From Glycomyces xiaoerkulensis (GTDB taxonomy: Bacteria; Actinomycetota; Actinomycetes; Mycobacteriales; Micromonosporaceae), in assembly GCF_002798405.1 (NCBI RefSeq), contig NZ_PGGV01000010.1:1-64000 (forward strand): a stretch of 64,000 nt of DNA. Direction: 5' to 3'. Of the stretch, positions 8,149 through 16,208 are shown piece after piece (positions within the stretch are counted from its first letter, which is position 1; every line of letters begins with the position of its first letter). The position numbers and the translations under genes are program-made. The notes below the pieces were generated by a model. That model was not told where the DNA came from and made no database searches. It saw nothing but the letters and a program-made list of their open reading frames with translations.

Positions 8149-9129
8149 ATGCTCGGCGAAGATTCACCGGTGTTGACGGTGCTCTGCGGCGATCAGGTGC
8201 CTGCGGGCATGGACGGCATCGAGCGATCCGCGACCGTGCGCTATACGGACGACGAGGGCCTGGCCGATGCCCTGCGCGGCGCCGATGCGCTGTTCGTCTA
8301 CGACTTCCTCTCCGGCGCGGTGCCCGGCGCCTGGCACGCCGCCGACCGGTTGCACTGGGTGCACATGGCCAGCGCCGGGGTGGATCCGGTCATGTTCCCC
8401 GGAATGCGGGACAGCGACGTGGTGCTCACCAACTCCCGGGGCGTGTTCGACACCCCCATCGCCGAGTACGTCCTCGGCGTCGTACTCGCCTTTGCCAAGG
8501 ACTTCGCCCGCTCCGTGCGGCTGCAGGACGAGACCCGGTGGCTGCACCGGGAGACCGAGCGCATCGACGGCCGGCACGCGATGGTGATGGGCACCGGGCC
8601 GATCGGCAGGGCGATCGCCCGGATGCTGCGCGCCGCGGGGATGCGGGTGAGCGGCATCGGCCGCACCGCGCGCACCGAGGACCCGGACTTCGGCACCGTG
8701 CATGCGCAGGCCGATCTCATCGGCCGCCTGCCCGAGGCCGACTACGTGGTGGCGGTCGCCCCGCTGACCGAGCAGACCCGGGGCGCCTTCGACGAGCGGG
8801 CCTTCGCCGCGATGAAACCCGGTGCCCGGTTCATCAACGTCGGCCGCGGCGAACTGACGGCCACCGACGACCTGATCGCCGCGCTGCGCGCCGGCGAGAT
8901 CGCGGGTGCGGCCCTCGACGTGTTCGACACCGAGCCGCTGCCGGAAGGCAGTCCGCTGTGGGGCATGGAGAACGTGCTCGTGTCGCCGCATATGTCCGGT
9001 GACGCCGTCGGTTGGCGTAGCATCCTGGTCGAAAGGTTCGCCGAGAACTTCGAGCGGTGGCGCGCGGGACGGCCGCTGCACAACGTAGTGGACAAAAACC
9101 TGGGTTACGTGCCGTCATCAGCGGCCTGA
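8149..9129 (+). CDS. D-2-hydroxyacid dehydrogenase (NAD-dependent)
   Basis: A 326-aa member of the D-isomer-specific 2-hydroxyacid dehydrogenase family, interconverting a 2-keto acid and a D-2-hydroxy acid. The Rossmann segment is VMGTGPIGRAIARML. The catalytic Arg is in NVGRGELTATDDLI, the Glu in DVFDTEPLPEGSPLW and the His in VLVSPHMSG. Residues 90-105 (NSRGVFDTPIAEYVLG) are the usual substrate-loop helix. The Shine-Dalgarno sequence is weak (AGGA at 8138-8141), and an operator half overlaps the start. It is followed after 8 bp by the amidase, so the two form an operon. It probably handles a keto or hydroxy acid in the same catabolic route. Confidence 0.87.
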   Translation: MLGEDSPVLTVLCGDQVPAGMDGIERSATVRYTDDEGLADALRGADALFVYDFLSGAVPGAWHAADRLHWVHMASAGVDPVMFPGMRDSDVVLTNSRGVFDTPIAEYVLGVVLAFAKDFARSVRLQDETRWLHRETERIDGRHAMVMGTGPIGRAIARMLRAAGMRVSGIGRTARTEDPDFGTVHAQADLIGRLPEADYVVAVAPLTEQTRGAFDERAFAAMKPGARFINVGRGELTATDDLIAALRAGEIAGAALDVFDTEPLPEGSPLWGMENVLVSPHMSGDAVGWRSILVERFAENFERWRAGRPLHNVVDKNLGYVPSSAA

Positions 9130-9137
9130 GGAGAGAC

Positions 9138-10547
9138 ATGACAGCGAACACCAGTGCCATGCCGACCGCGAGCGAACTCGTCGCCGCCTACGCCACGCAA
9201 GAGCTGTCCCCCGTCGAAGTGACCGAGGCCGCGCTGGACGCGATCAGCGAGCGCGACGGTGAATACCACGCCTACTGCCTGGTCGATCCGAAGGCGGCGA
9301 TCGACAGCGCCCGGGAGTCCGAAGCGCGCTGGCTCGAGGGCAACCCCATCGGATGGCTGGACGGCGTGCCCGCCTCCATCAAGGACATGTTCCTCAGCCG
9401 GGGCTGGCCCACCGTGCGCGGCTCCCGCTGCATCGATCCGGACCAGGACTGGGACACCGACAGCCCGGTGACCGCCCGGCTGCGCGAGCACGGGCTGGTG
9501 ATGCTCGGCAAGACCACCACCCCGGAGCTGGCCTGGAAGGCGGTCACCGACAGCCCGCTGGAGGGCGTCACCCGCAACCCGTGGAACCCCGAGCTCACCG
9601 CGGGCGGTTCCAGCGGCGGCAGCGCGGTGGCGGTCGCCACCGGGATGGGCGAGCTGTCGGTGGGCACCGATGCGGGCGGTTCGGTGCGCATACCCGCCTC
9701 GTTCTGCGGCATCGTCGGATTCAAGCCGACCGGCAGCCGGATCCCGCTATACCCGGCGAGCCCGTTCGGCCCGCTCGCGCACGCGGGCCCGATGGCGCGC
9801 TCGGTGGACGACACCGCGCTGCTGCTGGACGTGCTGGCGCTGCCCGACCACCGCGACCCGACCGCGATGCCGCCGCAGATGGCCGCCTACCGGGAGGCGG
9901 TCCGCAGGGACGTGCGCGGGCTGAACGCGGCGTACTCGCCGGACCTGGGTTATCTCGACGTCGATCCCGAGGTCGGTCGGGTCGTCGGCTCGGCGGTGTC
10001 GGCGCTGAGCGAGGTGGGGCTGCAGGTGGAGCAGTCAGACCCCGGCTTCAGCGATCCGGTCGAGGAGTTCGAACTGCTCTGGGCCGCCGGTGCGGCCAAG
10101 TGGCTGGACAGCTTCCCCGAAGGGTCGGCCGAGAAGCTCGACCCCGGTCTCCGCCGCCTCTGGGAGCAGGGGCTGACCTACTCGGCCAGCGAGTACCTCG
10201 ACGCGGTCGCCGCGCGTACGGCGATCGGCATCCGCATGGGCGAGTTCCACACCCACCACGACGTGCTGATCACCCCGACGGTCGCGGTCCAGCCGTTCGA
10301 GGCCGGGCACGACGTCCCGCCGGGGAGCGGACTGCCCACCTGGCAGCGGTGGGCCGGATTCAGCTACCCGTTCAACATGACCCAGCAGCCGGCGATCAGC
10401 GTCCCGGTCGGGTTCACCTCCAGCGGCGTCCCGGTCGGTATGCAGATCATCGGTCCGCGGCATTCGGACGACCTGGTGCTGGCGGTCGCCAAGCTGGCCG
10501 AGGAGGCCAACCCGTGGCCGGCCGGCCACCCGGCGGCCCCTCTGTAG
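9138..10547 (+). CDS. Amidase-signature family hydrolase
   Basis: A 469-aa amidase-signature enzyme hydrolysing a C-N amide bond. The Ser-cisSer-Lys triad is visible: Lys in PASIKDMFL (about residue 81), the cis-Ser region in TAGGSSGGSAVAVATG (about 155-170) and the nucleophile context in GTDAGGSVRIPASFCGIVGFKPT. ATG9138 is chosen because GAGGAG just before it gives normal spacing, whereas the longer frame from 9057 overlaps the dehydrogenase. It is the last gene of the dehydrogenase-amidase unit. It would release a free acid from an amide intermediate (a maleamate-, allophanate- or amino-acid-amide-like substrate). The natural substrate is not identifiable here. Confidence 0.86.
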   Translation: MTANTSAMPTASELVAAYATQELSPVEVTEAALDAISERDGEYHAYCLVDPKAAIDSARESEARWLEGNPIGWLDGVPASIKDMFLSRGWPTVRGSRCIDPDQDWDTDSPVTARLREHGLVMLGKTTTPELAWKAVTDSPLEGVTRNPWNPELTAGGSSGGSAVAVATGMGELSVGTDAGGSVRIPASFCGIVGFKPTGSRIPLYPASPFGPLAHAGPMARSVDDTALLLDVLALPDHRDPTAMPPQMAAYREAVRRDVRGLNAAYSPDLGYLDVDPEVGRVVGSAVSALSEVGLQVEQSDPGFSDPVEEFELLWAAGAAKWLDSFPEGSAEKLDPGLRRLWEQGLTYSASEYLDAVAARTAIGIRMGEFHTHHDVLITPTVAVQPFEAGHDVPPGSGLPTWQRWAGFSYPFNMTQQPAISVPVGFTSSGVPVGMQIIGPRHSDDLVLAVAKLAEEANPWPAGHPAAPL

Positions 10548-10553
10548 GCGCCG

Positions 10554-11894
10554 TCAGGAGCCGGACCGCCCGTCCGTTCCCGGAACGGCGAAGTTGCCGC
10601 GGATGGTGCCGGCCGGGTCGTGCCGCTCCTTGATCGCCCGGAGCCGCTCGACCGACCGGCCGGGCAGCGCGTCGGTCAGGTCCTCGGAGGGATTCAGGAA
10701 CGACAGCGGCTTGCGGCCGCTGACCGGCAGCGCCTCCGCGAAGGTCCGCTGCTTCCGGGCCATCGCCTCCGATGAGGCCGGATCGGCGGGGGAGCCGAAG
10801 AAGTAGACCGCGAACGGTTCGCGCAGCGGACCGTGCGGGCCGTCGCCGCCGAGCGCCAGCGCGCCGCCGAGGTGGCGGACCTGCACCGTCATCAGCGGCG
10901 AGATCGGCTCGTCGAGCAGGGCGCCGAGCGCCGCCTCGTCCAGATGCGTGAGCAGTTCGGCCCGGGACCGGCCGGGGCTCGGGTCGGTCGGCTCGCCCGT
11001 GATGGTGCCGATCTCGGCCGCCGACATGGCCGCCCGGGTGTCCGACAGCGGTTCGGGCAGGCGGTCGATCTCGGCCAGCAGCGATCGGGCGTCGGCTTCG
11101 GGGCCGAGGTAGGTCGAGTCGATGGCGACCATCGGCTCCGCGCCGGGGAAGTGCAGCAGTTCCAGCCACAGGGTGAGCTCGTCCGGGGCCGCGGCGGTCA
11201 TCGAGCGGAACGCCTCGGCGACCGCGCGGGCATGGGAGGCCGGCCACAGGACCCGCCCGCCGAACAGCTCGGGCGCCTCGTGCAGTTCCACCTCCAGGGC
11301 CGTGACGATCGCGTAGTCGCCGCCACCGCCGCGAAGCGCCCAGAACAGGTCCGGCTCGTTCGCCGCCGAGACGGTGCGGGCCTTGCCGGCGGCGTCCACG
11401 ACCTCAAAGGCGGTGACGCCGTCGGCGACCCATCCGAAAGCGCGGCCGAACCAGCTCAGGCCGCCGCCGAGAGCGACGCCCGCGACACTGACCACGGGGG
11501 AACTTCCCGGCAGTCCGGTCAGGCCGTGCTCGGCCGCGGCCGCTTGCAGACTCCCCGACTGCACCCCGGCCCCGATCCGGGCCCGCCTGGCGGCCGGATC
11601 GATCTCGACGCCGTCGAGTCGGCCCGTGCGCAGCAGGATCGTCCCGGAAGCGCTGCCGGTGGCGCCGTGCCCGTTCGGCTGGGTCGAAATGGACAGGCCC
11701 GCGCGGGAGGCGTAGTCGACCAGCGCGGCGACGTCGTGCTCGTCGGCCGCCTCCACCACGGCCCGCACCTGCTGCTCGACCGCCACGTTCCAGGGCCGCC
11801 GTGCCAGGTCGAATCCCTCCTCGCTGGGCAGCAGCACCCGGCCGCGGACGACCTCGTGCAGGTTCGCGAGTGATTCTCGGTTCTCGATGGACAT
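10554..11894 (-). CDS. FAD-binding oxidoreductase, berberine-bridge-enzyme-like
   Basis: A 446-aa PCMH-type flavoprotein. The FAD segments are STQPNGHGATGSASGTILL, whose His is the likely 8-alpha-histidyl FAD attachment site, and VAGVALGGGLSWFGRAFGWVADGVTAFEVVDA. A BBE-like tail reads ERLRAIKERHDPAGTIRGNFAVP. The second BBE linkage, a Cys in the G-W-x-x-x-x-G region, is not present, so single attachment is expected. ATG11894 has AAAGGAA 6 nt upstream. The gene is divergent from an ECF sigma factor. That pairing is typical of ECF41-type sigma factors, which often control one neighbouring oxidoreductase, so it is the probable target gene. Confidence 0.83.
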   Translation of the reverse strand: MSIENRESLANLHEVVRGRVLLPSEEGFDLARRPWNVAVEQQVRAVVEAADEHDVAALVDYASRAGLSISTQPNGHGATGSASGTILLRTGRLDGVEIDPAARRARIGAGVQSGSLQAAAAEHGLTGLPGSSPVVSVAGVALGGGLSWFGRAFGWVADGVTAFEVVDAAGKARTVSAANEPDLFWALRGGGGDYAIVTALEVELHEAPELFGGRVLWPASHARAVAEAFRSMTAAAPDELTLWLELLHFPGAEPMVAIDSTYLGPEADARSLLAEIDRLPEPLSDTRAAMSAAEIGTITGEPTDPSPGRSRAELLTHLDEAALGALLDEPISPLMTVQVRHLGGALALGGDGPHGPLREPFAVYFFGSPADPASSEAMARKQRTFAEALPVSGRKPLSFLNPSEDLTDALPGRSVERLRAIKERHDPAGTIRGNFAVPGTDGRSGS

Positions 11895-12041
11895 GTGGGT
11901 TTCCTTTGCGGTGGTAGGGTCAGGCAGGCGGAAGGGGCGCCGCCGCACCGCCTGCCGATGTACTTCATCCAGTACGTCGACGCGGCCGGGCCGAACGTGA
12001 CACGGCCGCGTCGCCCCGGCTTCGAATGAAGGACCCCCACG
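11895..12041. promoter_or_regulatory. Divergent promoter region, FAD oxidoreductase / ECF sigma
   Basis: 147 bp between divergent starts. ECF41-type sigma factors normally recognise a promoter in this position upstream of the target gene. I could not fix the -35/-10 boxes with confidence by eye. Confidence 0.4.
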
Positions 12042-12944
12042 ATGCAGTCCATTTCCGACGGGCGTTCGCGCGACGATCCCGGCGAGCTGTTCGCCTCGCA
12101 CCGTCCCCGGATGCGGAGGATCGCCTTCCGCCTGCTCGGTTCGCTGTGGAGCGCCGACGACGCCGTGCAGGAGACCTGGCTGCGGTTCCAGCGCGCCGAG
12201 GTCGACTCCATCGAGAACGTGGAGGCCTGGCTCAACACCGTCGTCTCCCGCGTCTGCGTCGACCAACTGCGCTGGCGTGCGGCCCGGCCGGAGGACCCGG
12301 ACGCCGAGATCATCGCCGACGAAGACCCCTCCGCGGCGGGGCCGGAGGCGCTGGCCCTGCGCGCCGACGAAGTCGGCGAGGCCATGCACCTGGTGCTCGA
12401 AGTCCTCAACCCGAGGGAACGCCTCGCGTTCGTGCTGCACGACGTGTTCGGGCTCTCCTTCGACGACATCGCCCCGATCCTCGACCGGACCCCGGTGAAC
12501 GCCCGGCAGCTCGCCTCGCGCGCCAGGCGCCGTATCCGCGGCGCCGAGGGGGCGGCCGAGCGCGCCCGGCACCGCGAGGCGACCGACGCGTTCCTCGCGG
12601 CCGCGAGGGAAGGGGACTTCGGCGGGCTGCTCCAACTGCTCGACCCGGAGGTCGAACTGCGCTCCGACGACGAGGTCGTGGCGCTCGCCGCCGCGGACGC
12701 CGAACACGGAGCGCCGCTGCTGCGGAACCGGGTGCGCGGCGCGGACGCGGTCGCCCGAGTGTTCGCCGGGCGCGCGGCGCTGGCCCGGACCGGCCTGCTC
12801 GACGGCCTGGCGGTGGTCGTCTACGCCCCGGAGGGCGCGCCGAAGGCGTTCTACCTCCTCCACACCGCCCGCGGCCGGATCGACCGGATCGACGCGATCG
12901 GCCAGGCGCGCCAACTCGAGGACCTGGCGATCACTCTGGGCTAG
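12042..12944 (+). CDS. ECF sigma factor with SnoaL-like C-terminal domain (SigJ/ECF41-like)
   Basis: A 300-aa RNA polymerase sigma factor. Sigma2 spans roughly residues 10-80 (FASHRPRMRRIAFRLLGSLWSADDAVQETWLRF) and sigma4 roughly 120-170 (LNPRERLAFVLHDVFGLSFDDIAPILDRTPVNARQLASRARRRI). A SnoaL/NTF2-like domain (about 180-295) regulates activity in this class without an anti-sigma factor. The DGGGK motif described for ECF41 is not present: the aligned stretch reads SDDEVVALAAADAEHGAP. It may therefore belong to a sister group with a similar tail. It is divergent from the FAD oxidoreductase, its likely target. Confidence 0.85.
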   Translation: MQSISDGRSRDDPGELFASHRPRMRRIAFRLLGSLWSADDAVQETWLRFQRAEVDSIENVEAWLNTVVSRVCVDQLRWRAARPEDPDAEIIADEDPSAAGPEALALRADEVGEAMHLVLEVLNPRERLAFVLHDVFGLSFDDIAPILDRTPVNARQLASRARRRIRGAEGAAERARHREATDAFLAAAREGDFGGLLQLLDPEVELRSDDEVVALAAADAEHGAPLLRNRVRGADAVARVFAGRAALARTGLLDGLAVVVYAPEGAPKAFYLLHTARGRIDRIDAIGQARQLEDLAITLG

Positions 12945-13077
12945 ATGTTCTGTCCCGGGAGGTCGGTTACGGTCCGGGCCGGCCACCCCTGAGGTCGTCC
13001 ACGGGCCCGGCCCGCACTCGTCGAAGTGAAGGACGAGCGGTTCGGCGGACACCCTCCATACGAGATCGGAGAGGCCC

Positions 13078-13281
13078 ATGACCGACATGGCCAACCGTTC
13101 CTACAGTCCCGAGTTCCGAGGTCGGGCGGCCGCGCTGAGCTACCCGCCGGGGAGGACGACCGCTACCGGTCGACCCAGTAGGTGTCGTGGTAGTCGAAGA
13201 ACTCGGCCCGCTCTTCCTCGCTCATCCGCCCAAGGTGCTTCAGGTTCTCGAAGTAGCCCTCTCGGGGTGCGCCGGGCGTGA
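13078..13281 (+). pseudogene. Possible remnant of an IS3-type transposase OrfA, or a chance small ORF
   Basis: A 67-codon frame after an AGAGG-type ribosome site. Its first 20 residues (MTDMANRSYSPEFRGRAAAL) resemble the start of IS3-family OrfA proteins (K-R-Y-x-P-E-F-R...A-V-x-L). The similarity stops abruptly after Leu20. The rest runs antisense into the cupin gene and is Arg/Ser-rich noise. No inverted repeats or OrfB are visible. Treat as a decayed fragment at best. Confidence 0.25.
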
Positions 13282-13645
13282 ACAGGAGCAGCATCGATGC
13301 GGGCTCGTCGGAGTCGTTGCGGAATCCGTGGACGCCGCCCTGCGGGACGTAGAGGAAGTCGCCCTCGTCGGCTTCGACCCATTCGGTTCCGTTGTAGAGG
13401 GTGACGGTCCCTTCGAGGATATAGAACGACTCGGTGATGCCCTTGTGGAAGTGCGGATCGGGTCCGCCCTGCCGGGCGCCCATGTTCCACCGGTAGAGGC
13501 CGAACTGGCTGTCGGTCGAATCCCCGGTGGCGAGGTACTCGGCCGAACCGCTGGTGAACGGCAGGTCGTGCGGTTGGTCGGAGGGACGGAAGACTGCGCT
13601 GACCTCGCCGGTCTCCCCAAGATACTTCGGTTCCGGATACGACAT
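13163..13645 (-). CDS. Cupin-domain protein
   Basis: A 160-aa single-domain cupin. Motif 1 is GPDPHFHKGITESFYILEG (His-x-His...Glu metal ligands) and motif 2 is GDFLYVPQGGVHGFRN with the last His ligand, so the metal site looks complete. Cupins of this size act as small dioxygenases, isomerases or ligand-binding proteins. Nothing in the flanking genes fixes a substrate. It is divergent from the DUF2786 gene with only 27 bp between the starts, so the promoters must overlap coding sequence or lie inside the neighbouring gene. Confidence 0.8.
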   Translation of the reverse strand: MSYPEPKYLGETGEVSAVFRPSDQPHDLPFTSGSAEYLATGDSTDSQFGLYRWNMGARQGGPDPHFHKGITESFYILEGTVTLYNGTEWVEADEGDFLYVPQGGVHGFRNDSDEPASMLLLFTPGAPREGYFENLKHLGRMSEEERAEFFDYHDTYWVDR

Positions 13646-13672
13646 GGCCGGATCCTACCGGCGCGTAGCGCC

Positions 13673-14647
13673 GTGAAGGCGGCCGCCGCGACGCTCATGC
13701 GCTCCGAACTGCGGCGCTATGCGGAGGCGCAGTTGAGCGACCAGTGGAGCGCGCAGCGGGAGGCGCTGGCCGAACGCTCGCCATCGGCCTCCGTCGCCGA
13801 GGCGCTGTCCGGCCTCGAGAGTCCCGACCGGGCCGCGGCTTCGGCCGCGCTTCTGGAGGGGTTGAAGGCCCTCGCCGAGCTCCAGCCGATCCCGATGGTC
13901 CAGCCGCGTCCCGGCAGCCGTCCGAGCGCGGTCCGGGCCGGCGGCGCCGAATCGTCCAAAGTGTATGAGAAGGTTCGGGCGCTGCTGGCCAAGGCCGAAG
14001 CCACGGACTCCGACGCCGAGGCCGAAGCGTTCACCGCCAAGGCCCAGCAGCTCATCGCCCGGCATTCGATCAACGAGGCCCTGCTGGCCGAGTCCCCGGA
14101 CGCGGCCCTGGAGGCCGCAGCAGCTCGGATCTACGTCGAGAAGCCCTACGAGAAGCCGAAGTCCGAGCTGCTGCACGTGGTGGCCGACGCCAACGGATGC
14201 CGGTCCGTCTACTCCCCGGCAGCCGGGTTCGCGACCGTGGTCGGCGGGGCCACGAACCTGCGCTCGGTCGAGCTGCTTTACAACTCGCTGCTGGTGCAGG
14301 CGACCTCCGCGATGACCCGGGCGGGGTCGAAGCGGGACGGCTCCGGCAGGTCGCGGGCCCGGTCGTTCCGGCAGTCGTTCCTGGCCTCCTTCGCAGTGCG
14401 CATCGGCGAGCGCCTGGCCGAGTCCGCCGACGAGACCGTCCGCGAGGTGGCCGACGAGACCGGGACGGACCTGGTCCCGGTGATGCAGTTGCGGCGCGAG
14501 GCCGTGGACGCCAAGACCGAGGAGCTGTTCCCGAACCTGACGATGCGGGCCGCCACGCGCATCAGCGACTTCGAGGGCCACGTCGCCGGCCGGGCCGCGG
14601 CCGACCGCGCCAGACTCCAGGGAGCCGAAGCCCTCGACTCCGCCTGA
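13673..14647 (+). CDS. DUF2786 domain protein
   Basis: A protein of about 324 aa containing the DUF2786 helical domain, YEKVRALLAKAEATDSDAEAEAFTAKAQQLIARHSI, followed by a conserved C-terminal region with RSFRQSFLASFAVRIGERL. DUF2786 proteins are found near mobile and phage-related genes. The function is unknown, though nucleic-acid association is sometimes proposed. The start is uncertain. GTG13673 and ATG13697 are both in frame, neither has a clear Shine-Dalgarno sequence, and an N-terminal truncation cannot be excluded. It is followed by a seven-copy repeat array rather than by another gene. Confidence 0.7.
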   Translation: MKAAAATLMRSELRRYAEAQLSDQWSAQREALAERSPSASVAEALSGLESPDRAAASAALLEGLKALAELQPIPMVQPRPGSRPSAVRAGGAESSKVYEKVRALLAKAEATDSDAEAEAFTAKAQQLIARHSINEALLAESPDAALEAAAARIYVEKPYEKPKSELLHVVADANGCRSVYSPAAGFATVVGGATNLRSVELLYNSLLVQATSAMTRAGSKRDGSGRSRARSFRQSFLASFAVRIGERLAESADETVREVADETGTDLVPVMQLRREAVDAKTEELFPNLTMRAATRISDFEGHVAGRAAADRARLQGAEALDSA

Positions 14648-14672
14648 GGCCCGGCTACCGGGTTGACGACGA

Positions 14673-14834
14673 GCGGCTGAGCTTTCCCTGGACGTAGCGG
14701 CACAATGCCAGAGCACCTGGCGGCAGACTGCGAACCATCGCGGCGGCAGACGGCGCACCCCTCTTGCGGCCATTGGTGCACGAACATAGCGGCAAAACGA
14801 GCATGAAATGAGCGGCAGAACGAGCTGCCGTTGC
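14673..14834 (+). repeat. Seven degenerate direct repeats with a 23-bp period
   Basis: GCGGC recurs at 14673, 14697, 14720, 14743, 14766, 14789 and 14812, giving steps of 24, 23, 23, 23, 23 and 23 bp. The consensus over the first 15 positions is GCGGCAGAACGAGCA. GCGGC is invariant, G11 is present in 6 of 7 units, and G13 and C14 in 5 of 7. The last 8 positions of each unit are not conserved. The array fills the gap between the DUF2786 gene and the AAA ATPase. A 23-bp period is not a codon multiple, so it is not a coding repeat. It looks like an array of protein-binding sites. Confidence 0.75.
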
Positions 14835-14907
14835 TACGATTCCAGCTAGCGTCAAGATTCCGCGGTCTCCGCTCGGACATATCATCCCACGCCACGCAGC
14901 CAGTACA

Positions 14908-16122
14908 GTGCGAGAAGCGCTGGCGGACACCCGAGTCGTGCTGGTCAACGGAGCACGACAATGCGGCAAGAGCACCTTGGTGGCGCAGCTTGGATCGGAA
15001 CGGGATGCCGAGATGCGCAGCTTGGACAATGCATACGCGCGCCAAGCGGCCGGGGACCAACCCGCCGACTTCGTCCTCAGTGACAAACTTCTGATCATCG
15101 ATGAAGTTCAGCGTGACCCTGAGCTGCTGCTCTCGATCAAGGAGACCGTCGATGCCGACCCGCGTCCAGGTCGATTCCTGCTCACCGGATCGGCCCGAAT
15201 CCTCGGGCTGCGCACGCTCCCCGACACCTTGGTGGGGCGTATGGAGACCATCGAGCTCTGGCCGCTGTCGCAGGGAGAGATAGACGGCGCTCCGGACGGA
15301 TTCGTTGATGCGATCTTTCACCACGGGCCGCAACTCAAACATCGCTCGGAAGAGGACAGAAAGGGCTATGTCGAGCGGGTAGCCCGGGGCGGATATCCCG
15401 ATGCGCTGGTTCGCGAGGGCAAACGCCGAACACGCTTCCTGCGATCGTACGTGTCCGACCTGATCAACCGCGACGTCATCCAGTTGGCGGCGATCTCGCA
15501 GGCTGACGAGATGCGCGCGCTGGTGACGATGCTCGCTGATCGCTCCGGTCAACTGATCGTTCCCGCCAACATCGCTGCCGACCTCGACATTTCTCGGTGG
15601 ACGGTCGGCAGATACCTCGCATTGCTCCGAGAGGTCTTCCTGATCAAGCGGATTCCGGCCTGGAGGAAGCGAGTGGGGTCGCGTGCGGTGTCCACCGCCA
15701 AGACCGCCTTCGTGGATTCCGGAGTCGCCACCAGCCTCTTGAACCTGGATACGAAGGCGCTCAGCGAAGTCGGCGGCCCGCTGGGTCCGCTGTTGGAAGG
15801 CTTCGTGATGATGGAGATCGCCAGGCAACTCACCTGGTGTGAGCAGGAAGTCGAGATGTACCACTACCGGACGCGTGACAAGGTCGAGGTCGATATCGTC
15901 CTGGAGAACGCCCGTGGCCAGGTTGTGGCGCTTGAGATCAAGGCCGGATCCACCGTCAGGGGCGACGACTTCCGCGGCCTGCGGCATCTTGAAGAACGCC
16001 TTGGCGAGAAGTTCCTTGTGGGAGCCGTGCTGCACACCTCCCAAGAGACGATGTCTTTCGGCCCGAAGATGCGAGCGATCCCTATCGCGGCGATCTGGGA
16101 GACGCCGAGCCCCAAAGAATAA
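14908..16122 (+). CDS. AAA-family ATPase with DUF4143 (C-terminal nuclease-like domain)
   Basis: A 404-aa P-loop ATPase of the AAA_14/DUF4143 group. Walker A is VVLVNGARQCGKSTLVAQLG, Walker B is LLIIDEVQRDPELL, and sensor 1 is FLLTGSARILGLRTLPDTLVGR. The DUF4143 region carries a winged-helix segment (LDISRWTVGRYLALLREVFLIKRI) and a PD-(D/E)XK-like core, DKVEVDIVLENARGQVVALEIKAGS (D...E-x-K). GTG14908 is the first usable start, but the frame is open upstream and encodes HIIPRHAASTVREAL, which matches the usual N-terminus of this family. The true start may therefore be a rare codon or may have been lost. Members occur as stand-alone accessory genes of unclear role. A repeat array sits immediately upstream. 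Confidence 0.82.
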   Translation: MREALADTRVVLVNGARQCGKSTLVAQLGSERDAEMRSLDNAYARQAAGDQPADFVLSDKLLIIDEVQRDPELLLSIKETVDADPRPGRFLLTGSARILGLRTLPDTLVGRMETIELWPLSQGEIDGAPDGFVDAIFHHGPQLKHRSEEDRKGYVERVARGGYPDALVREGKRRTRFLRSYVSDLINRDVIQLAAISQADEMRALVTMLADRSGQLIVPANIAADLDISRWTVGRYLALLREVFLIKRIPAWRKRVGSRAVSTAKTAFVDSGVATSLLNLDTKALSEVGGPLGPLLEGFVMMEIARQLTWCEQEVEMYHYRTRDKVEVDIVLENARGQVVALEIKAGSTVRGDDFRGLRHLEERLGEKFLVGAVLHTSQETMSFGPKMRAIPIAAIWETPSPKE

Positions 16123-16139
16123 GCGTCCGACAGCATCCG

Positions 16140-16164
16140 GGCCGCCGATCCGAGAGCGGCGGCC
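16140..16164. terminator. Bidirectional terminator hairpin
   Basis: GGCCGCCG (16140-16147) pairs with CGGCGGCC (16157-16164) around a 9-nt loop between the convergent ATPase gene and the small unknown-gene operon. Confidence 0.6.
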
Positions 16165-16208
16165 GGTTCGCAAGGGGCGGCCGCGCTGCAACGACGGGCT
16201 CCGAGCCA

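Noticed and set aside
13187-13672. Longer DUF2786 protein starting at 13187
   Set aside because: The extra 162 codons are antisense to the cupin gene, whose metal-binding motifs are clear.
14673-14834. CRISPR array
   Set aside because: The period is only 23 bp, units are degenerate and there are no 30-40 nt unique spacers or cas genes.
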